Source: Bacillus sp. AFS098217 (GTDB taxonomy: Bacteria > Bacillota > Bacilli > Bacillales > Bacillaceae_G). Taken from it: a stretch of 47,308 nt of DNA. A model generated the notes under the pieces. The model had not been told where the DNA came from. It saw nothing but the letters and a program-made list of their open reading frames with translations, and ran no database searches. A program made the translations under genes and the position numbers. The stretch is taken from assembly GCF_002551815.1 (NCBI RefSeq), contig NZ_NVPR01000056.1:37806-85113 (forward strand), read 5' to 3'. Shown here piece by piece: positions 41,933 to 47,308 of the stretch (its first letter is position 1; each line of letters begins with the position of its first letter).

Positions 41933-42125
41933 TTTATATATCCATTTTAGTTTTTCGACATCTAAATCCCTGCTATGTAAAACAAAAAGTAACCTACACT
42001 CGTTTGCTCTTTCTGTTTTTACTTCGCATGTGGCAGAAAAAGGCCCTAACCGCTTCTATGCATGGCTAGATGCTCTCTCCCACCCCAAAAGAGGGGTTTT
42101 ATGTCAGTTTTTTAATTGATGTATA
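41933..42125 (-). repeat. bcr-type dispersed repeat copy 6 (inverted)
   Basis: Full-length copy directly abutting copy 5 in the same orientation. From the plus strand: TTAGTTTTTCGACATCTAAA, CCTACACTCGTTTGCTCTTT, CTTCGCATGTGGCAGAAAAA, ending with TTTTTTAATTGATGTATATA. Confidence 0.88.
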
Positions 42126-42129
42126 TATA

Positions 42130-42163
42130 GTAAAGAAGACCACTCCTAAAAAGAGCGGTCTCC
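42130..42163 (-). terminator. Terminator of the ytpAB unit
   Basis: On the minus strand GAGACCGCTC pairs with GAGTGGTCTTC (G-U pairs included) around TTTTTAG. The T run is short. Confidence 0.6.
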
Positions 42164-42167
42164 TTTA

Positions 42168-43229
42168 TCACTGCGCCATTTTCTTTCGGTATATCTTCCC
42201 GTTCCAATAGAAGAACCGTGAAGTAAAACCGCCATATTTCACAATGCGCCGTGCCATATGTTGCATATTCTTTTTCTCTGATACTTTTTGATCTGACAAA
42301 TAAATTCCTAGTAGCCCGCGGCTAATTAAACGATGAAACTTTGCATGAGGTAAGTCTCCAATACTTCTTTCTGCTTCTTTCACAAAATGCTTCATTCGCT
42401 CTAATATGACCTGCTCATTCTCATAATAACTACAGAAATTTAAATCCCCGCCAATGCGATCTTCTTCCTGATCGATGAAATAATCAAGTAAAATATGAAG
42501 ACCTTGGACGTAAGGGAAATATCCTTGTTTAATCTTCGCAATATCTTCATCAAGTAATTCATCATGAAATGCATATGCCACGAGACAAAAGATTCCAAGT
42601 GTCGATCCAGCACATGCTGAAAATTCAAACCAACTCATTGGCGGTACATTTTCCTTATGAGCCTCAAACCATGTTTGCAAACGTGGTTCTCGCTCTTCTA
42701 ATTTCACATGCTTATGAATTTGCAAATCACAGTAATAACAAGCAAGTTCATGAAGGATTGGGGCAATCTTATTATAGTGCTTTGTTTTTCTTAGCACATC
42801 TTGGCATGTTGCAACAAGTTCATCTAAATAACCACCATCATCTTGATCATCTCGATAACGATAGTAATTCGCTCCTTCACTTTCAGGCGTTAATGCTGCT
42901 AACATCGATTCATGTAATGCAGCAAAATCATTCGGATCAAGCGATGTACTGCGATCACATAAGTTGTCTAAGTAGTCACTAATCGTCTGATACGCCACAA
43001 TAAAACGAATACATTCCTCACGGTGTTCATTTGCAAGCAGCGCTAAAATACCACCGCCTTCACAATGAAACGTTTTATGTTCAATACTTGCAATAGCTTG
43101 ACTATGAAGCTCATCATTCGGAATATGGTAGGCACGCTCTTTCCACATCGCTAGCTCATGGTGTACTACCGGAAACACATCACGGTATACTTTCGCCATG
43201 AGCGTTATGGGATTACTCGGTACGTTCAC
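42168..43229 (-). CDS. ytpB: Tetraprenyl-beta-curcumene synthase (YtpB family)
   Basis: A DUF2600 terpene synthase; the B. subtilis enzyme cyclises heptaprenyl diphosphate to tetraprenyl-beta-curcumene, a step to sesquarterpenes found in spores. Helical throughout, with Asp-rich segments DYLDNLCDRSTSLDPNDF and RYRDDQDDGGYLDELV that could bind magnesium-diphosphate. I prefer GTG at 43229 (353 residues, NVPSNPITLM) with AAGGA and GAGGAG upstream; an ATG at 43289 that overlaps the ytpA stop would add 20 residues and cannot be excluded. Operon: ytpA then ytpB. Confidence 0.88.
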   Translation of the reverse strand: MNVPSNPITLMAKVYRDVFPVVHHELAMWKERAYHIPNDELHSQAIASIEHKTFHCEGGGILALLANEHREECIRFIVAYQTISDYLDNLCDRSTSLDPNDFAALHESMLAALTPESEGANYYRYRDDQDDGGYLDELVATCQDVLRKTKHYNKIAPILHELACYYCDLQIHKHVKLEEREPRLQTWFEAHKENVPPMSWFEFSACAGSTLGIFCLVAYAFHDELLDEDIAKIKQGYFPYVQGLHILLDYFIDQEEDRIGGDLNFCSYYENEQVILERMKHFVKEAERSIGDLPHAKFHRLISRGLLGIYLSDQKVSEKKNMQHMARRIVKYGGFTSRFFYWNGKIYRKKMAQ

Positions 43230-43288
43230 TTCTTCCTTCATCTCCTCTATTGAATGTACAAATAATAAAGAAGAAAACTTTCTCTTCA

Positions 43289-44092
43289 TTATTTATTTGT
43301 TTCTATTATGTTATTGACATGTACTTCAGTAAATGCTTTGATATAGTTCAAAATTTCGTCTTGCTCATACTCATTTAATAACTCATGATAACAATTCGGC
43401 CATTCTTTATACGTCTTGTCACTAACCTTTAAGTTATCAAACCATTTACGGACACGTGTTTTATCTACAAGTTTATCCTCACAAGCCTGCATTAGCAAGA
43501 GCGGAACGTCTGGAAACTCATCAATTTTGTCATGAGCAATCTGGATAGATTTTATCAATTCACTATACCAACGAACTGACACCTTGCGCAAGAACAATGA
43601 ATCATTTTCCATCGCATCGCGAATTTCTTTATTTCTTGTTGACATTTCGACTGTAAGATTTGTTGGGAATTGTAATTTTGGCATGAAAATATTTAACAAC
43701 TTTGAAACAGCTCGAAGCGGTGCGGCAGGTACAGTTAAAACTCCTAAACATGGCGAACTTAATATAATGCCGTCTATATCGTCTCTCTTCGTTTCTTCCA
43801 TCATCCGAATAACGATAAGACCGCCCATGCTATGTCCAAATAAAAAAATAGGCACTCGATATTTTCTTGCTTCCTTCACCCATAATTTTATTTCTTCTAT
43901 GTATTCATCAAATGAGTCAATATGTCCTCTATTTCTTGAAGTTGTTCCATGAGCTGGAAGATCCCCCATAACAACATGATAACCGAAATGATTCCACATT
44001 TCTGCAATCCCTTCATAACGTCCGTGATATTCCATCGCACCGTGTACAATTACGATTACAGCTTTTGCCGTTTCCGCTTCATAATTCCACAT
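43289..44092 (-). CDS. ytpA: YtpA, alpha/beta hydrolase, probable (lyso)phospholipase
   Basis: A 267-residue monoglyceride lipase/lysophospholipase-like hydrolase. Nucleophile elbow GHSMGG, Asp in ACEDKLVD and His in NCYHELLNEY complete the triad; VIVHGAMEYHGRYEGIAEMW is the typical N-terminal block. B. subtilis YtpA makes the lysophospholipid antibiotic bacilysocin. ATG at 44092 lies 6 nt after GGAGGAG; an upstream GTG at 44134 is in frame but has no site. It is divergent from ytoA. Confidence 0.88.
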   Translation of the reverse strand: MWNYEAETAKAVIVIVHGAMEYHGRYEGIAEMWNHFGYHVVMGDLPAHGTTSRNRGHIDSFDEYIEEIKLWVKEARKYRVPIFLFGHSMGGLIVIRMMEETKRDDIDGIILSSPCLGVLTVPAAPLRAVSKLLNIFMPKLQFPTNLTVEMSTRNKEIRDAMENDSLFLRKVSVRWYSELIKSIQIAHDKIDEFPDVPLLLMQACEDKLVDKTRVRKWFDNLKVSDKTYKEWPNCYHELLNEYEQDEILNYIKAFTEVHVNNIIETNK

Positions 44093-44166
44093 ACGAAACT
44101 CCTCCATTTCACTCTTTTTCATAATTTGATACACTAAAACTAGTTTCTAGGAAAGGAAGGCTTTAC

Positions 44167-44679
44167 ATGATATATCCTTATAAAGATAAAAATCCGAAAA
44201 TTGCGAGTAGTGCTTTTATCGCTGACTACGTTACGATTACAGGTGATGTCACAATTGGTGAAGAATCAAGCATTTGGTTTAATACTGTCATTCGTGGCGA
44301 TGTGTCTCCAACAATCATTGGAAACAGAGTAAATGTACAAGATCAATGTACACTTCACCAAAGTCCACAGTACCCTCTTCTTCTAGAAGATGATGTTACA
44401 GTTGGGCATCAAGTTATTTTACATAGCTGCACGGTAAAAAAAGATGCTTTAATTGGGATGGGATCTATTATTTTAGATGGTGCTGAAATTGGCGAAGGTG
44501 CGTTCATTGGTGCCGGTAGTCTCGTTTCACAAGGTAAGAAAATTCCACCTAATACATTAGCATTCGGTCGTCCCGCGAAAGTGATTCGCGAATTAACAGA
44601 CGAAGACCGAAAAGATATGGAGCGTATTCGCAGACAGTATGTTGAAAAAGGTCAATACTATAAATCCTTGCAAAAATAA
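44167..44679 (+). CDS. ytoA: YtoA, gamma-class carbonic anhydrase-like hexapeptide protein
   Basis: A 170-residue left-handed beta-helix protein with hexapeptide repeats (VTITGDVTIGEESSIWFNTV, IIGNRVNVQDQCTLHQS). Histidines that ligate zinc in gamma-carbonic anhydrases are present in LHQS, VGHQVILHSC. The C-terminal helix follows AFGRPAKVIREL. Enzyme activity in this subfamily is often undetectable. ATG at 44167 follows GGAAAGGAAGG. Confidence 0.88.
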   Translation: MIYPYKDKNPKIASSAFIADYVTITGDVTIGEESSIWFNTVIRGDVSPTIIGNRVNVQDQCTLHQSPQYPLLLEDDVTVGHQVILHSCTVKKDALIGMGSIILDGAEIGEGAFIGAGSLVSQGKKIPPNTLAFGRPAKVIRELTDEDRKDMERIRRQYVEKGQYYKSLQK

Positions 44680-44687
44680 TTCCACTC

Positions 44688-44713
44688 GCTGCCGTTATAT
44701 TGGCAGCTTTTTT
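44688..44713 (+). terminator. Terminator of ytoA
   Basis: GCTGCC (44688-44693) pairs with GGCAGC (44702-44707), followed by T6. Confidence 0.88.
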
Positions 44714-44823
44714 CATTAAAACCATAACGTTTTCTTTACAAAATCTTATTATTCCCTCAATAAAATGTTATTACAATAGAAAATAATATCTCAATATATA
44801 TGTAAATGAGGGGGAGAGATTAC

Positions 44824-45366
44824 ATGAAAGCTAAATCCGTCAGCTCCTTATATAAAATAGAATGTTACATTTTTCAAGGAATTAACCGTTACTTTGATCA
44901 AAAAACATTAAATATCTTTTTCCGTACCATTACACATATTGGTGGTGCAACCTTTTCTATCTCACTAGCGTTGTGCCTTCTTATCTTTTCAAAAGAGCTC
45001 CTCCATCATGCAGCTATTGCTGCCAGCTTGTCACTAGCGATTAGTCATATTCCTGTACAACTATTAAAAAGGTGGTATCCGCGGAAACGACCGTATTTAA
45101 CCATCCAAGATGCAAAATACCCATTGCATCCGTTAACAGATCATTCTTTCCCATCTGGTCACACAACAGCTGTTTTTTCTGTTTTCGTTCCACTTATTTG
45201 CTATCATCCAAACTTAATGGTCATTTTACTTCCAGTAGCGCTATGTGTTGGAATTTCTCGCATTTATCTCGGGCTTCATTATCCATCAGATGTATTTGTA
45301 GGTATGTGCCTTGGCACATGTTCTGGCATCATCTCTTTTTATCAATTCATGCCACTTTTCATGTAA
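44824..45366 (+). CDS. PAP2-family phosphatase, membrane-bound
   Basis: A 180-residue phosphatidic acid phosphatase type 2 protein with about five helices. The three catalytic motifs are complete: KRWYPRKRPY, SFPSGHTT and SRIYLGLHYPSD. Possible substrates are undecaprenyl pyrophosphate, phosphatidylglycerophosphate or phosphatidate; YodM/YwoA (BcrC)-like roles are possible. ATG at 44824 follows GAGGGGGAGAG. Confidence 0.9.
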   Translation: MKAKSVSSLYKIECYIFQGINRYFDQKTLNIFFRTITHIGGATFSISLALCLLIFSKELLHHAAIAASLSLAISHIPVQLLKRWYPRKRPYLTIQDAKYPLHPLTDHSFPSGHTTAVFSVFVPLICYHPNLMVILLPVALCVGISRIYLGLHYPSDVFVGMCLGTCSGIISFYQFMPLFM

Positions 45367-45377
45367 ATAATGAAAAA

Positions 45378-45485
45378 ATGCGGAAGCAAATGGGAAATGC
45401 CGCCTCCACCTTAATGCCCTTCAATCATGCTCAATGTCTTTTAGAGTATTATCAGGAACATTGGCAATTCTTACAAATCAGTTAG
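45378..45485 (+). CDS. Tiny ORF after the PAP2 gene (doubtful)
   Basis: A 35-codon frame beginning MRKQMGNAASTLMPFNHAQ and ending QEHWQFLQIS, 11 bp after the PAP2 stop. It looks more protein-like than random sequence but has no clear ribosome binding site. Its stop lies in the palindrome GTTAGGCTATGCCTAAC (45482-45498). It may be the end of an older gene. Confidence 0.3.
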   Translation: MRKQMGNAASTLMPFNHAQCLLEYYQEHWQFLQIS

Positions 45486-45504
45486 GCTATGCCTAACCAA
45501 AATT

Positions 45505-45562
45505 CATCCCCATCTTACCGCTGGGCTCTTGCACGTCACGCGCTTGAAGATGGGGACTTCTT
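45505..45562. mobile_element. Solo hairpin resembling an IS200/IS605 end
   Basis: ATCCCCATCTT and AAGATGGGGACT form a long hairpin whose loop contains CGCTGGGCTCTTGCACGTCA and GCGCTTG. It is like the subterminal palindromes of IS200/IS605 elements and lies upstream of, and in the same region as, the tnpB fragment at 45893. Confidence 0.5.
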
Positions 45563-45582
45563 TCGGAAATACGTTAAATAAA

Positions 45583-45618
45583 AAAGAATCCCTTATTCCT
45601 TTTGGGACTCTTTTTTAA
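45583..45618 (-). terminator. Terminator of the small peptide transcript
   Basis: On the minus strand AAGAGTCCC pairs with GGGATTCTT, with one G-U pair, followed by T6. On the plus strand that pair would be a mismatch, so the terminator is built for the minus strand. Confidence 0.8.
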
Positions 45619-45629
45619 ATTTACTCACA

Positions 45630-45677
45630 CAAATGATCTGTACATCAATAATTCGTCTTTGAAATACAGATCATTTG
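45630..45677 (-). ncRNA. Stem-loop in the 3' UTR of the peptide transcript
   Basis: CAAATGATCTGTA (45630-45642) pairs with TACAGATCATTTG (45665-45677), 13 bp without mismatch, loop of 22. It lies between the peptide stop codon and the terminator and has no T run of its own, so it is a structural part of the RNA. Confidence 0.65.
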
Positions 45678-45714
45678 TATGATAATTTTTATACATAATT
45701 GCTGAATAATAAAC

Positions 45715-45795
45715 TTACATAAATGCTTTTAAAAGCTCTTGTACTAATGGAATTACTCCACCTATAAATTTTAAAACTGCCATTGCGATTTCCAC
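45715..45795 (-). CDS. 26-residue amphipathic peptide (PSM-like or leaderless bacteriocin-like)
   Basis: A 26-codon gene starting at GTG 45795 with AGAGGAG 5 nt upstream. Its sequence is MEIAMAVLKFIGGVIPLV followed by QELLKAFM: two short helices around Gly-Gly and Pro, strongly hydrophobic, net charge near zero (E2, K9, E20, K23), no signal peptide. Length and pattern are similar to staphylococcal PSM-alpha or delta-toxin and to leaderless bacteriocins; a small membrane toxin is another option. An overlapping ATG at 45797 gives only eight codons. It has its own consensus promoter with a cre site and its own terminator. Probably missed by automatic annotation because of its size. Confidence 0.65.
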   Translation of the reverse strand: MEIAMAVLKFIGGVIPLVQELLKAFM

Positions 45796-45846
45796 ATTGA
45801 CTCCTCTTTTATTATAATATTAAGTTTTATAAATCTTTATACCTCT

Positions 45847-45875
45847 ATTATAGTAAGCGCTTACAAAAATAGCAA
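45847..45875 (-). promoter_or_regulatory. SigA promoter with an overlapping cre (CcpA) site
   Basis: Minus strand: -35 TTGCTA (45870-45875), a 17-bp spacer and a perfect -10 TATAAT (45847-45852). The spacer contains TGTAAGCGCTTACT (45852-45865), which fits the catabolite-responsive element consensus and has a perfect palindromic core GTAAGCGCTTAC. CcpA bound there would block the promoter in the presence of preferred sugars. Start expected near 45840. Confidence 0.85.
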
Positions 45876-45892
45876 TACTTTTTTATCAGAAA

Positions 45893-46333
45893 ATGGGCAA
45901 GAAAACTCTATATCCCCTTCAACAAGAAGTTCTCCATACATTACAAGCATATATTGAAATCATGAATGAAAATCAACTTCGTACGTATCAAAAACGTGTG
46001 CAAAAGCAGAAAGAAAAGCCGGCAGAAGAACGGAAAGAAATCAAGTGTAATCTGTTTACGCTACCGACAAAAGAGAGATCCTTCCTATCCTATAACTTCC
46101 TAGATTGTTTGTTTAAAACAATGAAGCAACAAGACTATATAAATCTACCATCACAAGTGAATCAAGCAGTTATGAAGAAGTTATATCAAAATTGGAAATC
46201 ATTCTTCGCTTCCATTTTTCAAATCGATGCTATGTGCATCATCACAGTCGAGAACTGGTTAGGTAGTTGGTATTACAGACAGATTCAGTTCTCAGCCATG
46301 ATGACAAGAACAAATCCTGTCATATGTTCATAA
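45893..46333 (+). pseudogene. TnpB (IS200/IS605 OrfB) fragment
   Basis: Residues about 1-108 read like the N-terminal part of a Bacillus TnpB protein: CNLFTLPTKERSFLSYNF, then LFKTMKQQDYINLPSQVNQA and KKLYQNWKSFFASI. TnpB is the RNA-guided nuclease of IS200/IS605 elements, normally about 370-420 residues. After that point 38 residues of different character follow, then a stop; the RuvC-like active site and the zinc finger are missing. No ribosome binding site precedes ATG 45893. A broken, inactive copy. Confidence 0.65.
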
Positions 46334-46466
46334 TTTCGTAAAATACTTATATAACGTTTTTATAATTTACGTGTTAAACTTGTAACATCTAAGGAAGTCA
46401 TTCTCTACCATTTGTCTTTTTTATTTCCCTGTTAGTAGCTCTAGAGTCCCCCTCTAGGGCTTTTTT
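46334..46466. other. Gap after the tnpB fragment, with a terminator-like hairpin
   Basis: AT-rich, no gene. At 46438-46468 GCTCTAGAG and CTCTAGGGC pair around TCCCC and are followed by T8, which can end transcription on the plus strand. Confidence 0.55.
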
Positions 46467-46467
46467 T

Positions 46468-46672
46468 TATCCTTATTTAGCTGGAGTTATAAATACAAAG
46501 TCATGTGCACCAATTCCTCTATCACAGTTTTTAGGACAGGGGTTTACCCACCATAAAGAATTCCGTACTTGGCTATCCATCATTACTAATCAGTATAGAA
46601 AGGATTCAGATGTATTAAACCCCTTTTCATGTAAGGGATGTGAGTGCAAAATCATGGATATTTTTAGGTGAA
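46468..46672 (+). pseudogene. Coding-like frame without start, Cys-rich end
   Basis: A frame open from 46393 to the TGA at 46670-46672 has no ATG, GTG or TTG with a ribosome binding site. From 46468 it reads YPYLAGVINTKSCAPIPLSQ and further on HHKEFRTWLSIITNQYRKD, ending PFSCKGCECKIMDIFR with a CxxCxC group. The composition is protein-like. It may be the 3' part of a gene cut by the IS605 events. No family recognised. Confidence 0.35.
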
Positions 46673-46741
46673 ATCAAATGGCTCTCTTTCAAGTTTTCCT
46701 TTAAATCATGAACATATAAAATATTATCGCCGTTTTCGAGG

Positions 46742-46780
46742 ATAAAAGAACATCCGCTAAATTAGCGGATGTTCTTTTAT
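46742..46780 (-). terminator. Terminator of yjdF
   Basis: ATAAAAGAACATCCGCTAA (46742-46760) pairs perfectly with TTAGCGGATGTTCTTTTAT (46762-46780), and it overlaps the yjdF stop codon. Confidence 0.9.
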
Positions 46781-47190
46781 TTCCCTCGATGTTTTGCTTT
46801 CCGTTTTTGAATTTTCATTTGTCTCTTTTGTTCTTTTAATTCTTCTTTCATTTGACGTGTAATACATTTCTTCATTTTCTTTTTTTGTTCTAATTCTATT
46901 CTCAATGCTTCATAAGATTTGTTAGAAACTCCATGATTTTTCATTTCTTTGGCTGCTAGTCTTATCAATCTTTTAGGATTGATAGTCTTATTTTTTCTTT
47001 TATCAATAGAGTTTTTAACACCTGATGTACGATTTAATAACAGAATCATATCATGAAAAATAAAATCCAGTATTTCACTATCTTTTGGTTCTGATCCAAA
47101 AGTACGTTTACATACCTTCAACTTATTATTTTCCATCATTTCAACTATTCCAATCCAAAATTGTCCATCAAAATAGATCGTAAGTTTCAT
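46777..47190 (-). CDS. yjdF: YjdF family protein (DUF2992)
   Basis: A 137-residue protein with the YjdF opening MKLTIYFDGQFWIGIVE, a middle part (TFGSEPKDSEILDFIFHD), and a long, very basic C-terminal helix rich in Lys, Arg and Gln. In Bacillus the gene is preceded by the yjdF riboswitch, which responds to azaaromatic compounds; the protein itself has no proven function but is thought to help cope with such compounds or to bind nucleic acid. ATG at 47190 follows GGGGG by 7 nt. Confidence 0.88.
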   Translation of the reverse strand: MKLTIYFDGQFWIGIVEMMENNKLKVCKRTFGSEPKDSEILDFIFHDMILLLNRTSGVKNSIDKRKNKTINPKRLIRLAAKEMKNHGVSNKSYEALRIELEQKKKMKKCITRQMKEELKEQKRQMKIQKRKAKHRGK

Positions 47191-47300
47191 TGAAAATCCC
47201 CCTTTTTATTACATGAGTGATGGACATCCCAGGGGGGAAGGTTATTGACAATAATTATTAAATTATTGCGTCCGGACTACCAACCGAACTGTATTTTTTC
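47191..47300 (-). promoter_or_regulatory. Probable yjdF-type riboswitch leader
   Basis: The yjdF leader on the minus strand contains AGTTCGGTTGGTAGTCCGGA, a C6 tract (47232-47237) and the G5 ribosome binding site (47198-47202). C6 can pair with G5 and hide it, which fits translational control. The assignment to the yjdF motif rests on gene context and this pairing; I did not align it to the model. It extends to the window edge and its 5' end may be missing. Confidence 0.6.
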
Positions 47301-47308
47301 ACTCTAAA

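Noticed and set aside
40448-42119. Short ORFs of 80-97 codons over the repeat copies (VFTSHVAEKGPNRFYAW-like)
   Set aside because: The same peptide recurs in each copy because the repeat lacks stops in that frame; no ribosome binding sites, and the copies differ by indels.
45072-45485. 137-codon frame overlapping the PAP2 gene in another phase
   Set aside because: The overlapped part is antisense-like filler; only its last 35 codons beyond the PAP2 stop were kept, as doubtful.

Overview
The window looks like chromosomal DNA of a member of the Bacillus cereus group (B. cereus, B. thuringiensis or B. anthracis relatives). The evidence is the low-GC codon use, strong AGGAGG-type ribosome binding sites, a GerA/B/C nutrient receptor with a repeat-rich N-terminus, two GerP-type spore proteins, T-box leaders, several copies of a ~200 bp intergenic repeat of the bcr kind, and a gene order (leuS, bceAB-like, ytzC, ytqAB, ytpBA, ytoA) that recalls the leuS region of B. 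subtilis. Synteny is judged from memory, not from a search. I found no rRNA, tRNA or CRISPR array.

Layout. 1-7460: repeat end, fnr, then narGHJI behind a near-ideal Fnr-activated promoter (anaerobic nitrate respiration). 7480-16560: spore and general genes, namely a GerP-family pair, a rhodanese, a tiny membrane protein with no normal start codon, a MetX-like hydrolase, the gerIA-IB-IC type receptor operon, a MazG-like pyrophosphohydrolase and a glycine/histidine-rich repeat protein. 16700-27900, all on the minus strand: leuS with a leucine T-box, an MFS transporter, an ECF sigma/anti-sigma/ABC transporter operon, and a BceAB-type transporter without an adjacent two-component system. 28000-32600 looks acquired: GC-rich proBA behind a proline T-box, an AT-rich clostridial-looking pyrroline-5-carboxylate reductase, and a group II intron remnant. 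Together these three enzymes give glutamate to proline.

32600-37160: small spore-type protein, ytzC, the tRNA wobble-uridine genes ytqA/ytqB (mnmL/mnmM), an ABC transporter pair and an aspartate racemase whose last codons lie in a bcr-type repeat. 37160-42130 is a repeat-rich accessory segment with a GC-rich COG4705 membrane protein, two small divergent membrane-protein/regulator cassettes, a GyrI-like protein and a WYL-domain regulator. 42160-45370: ytpB, ytpA, ytoA and a PAP2 phosphatase. 45380-46700: IS605-type remnants (tnpB fragment, hairpin ends).

Inside that last remnant zone lies the most original item: a ~260 nt minus-strand transcription unit with a consensus promoter overlapped by a perfect CcpA (cre) site, a 26-residue amphipathic peptide, a 13-bp stem-loop and its own terminator. 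The window ends with yjdF and a probable yjdF-type riboswitch leader. Mobile elements are all short, non-autonomous or broken; no complete transposase is present.
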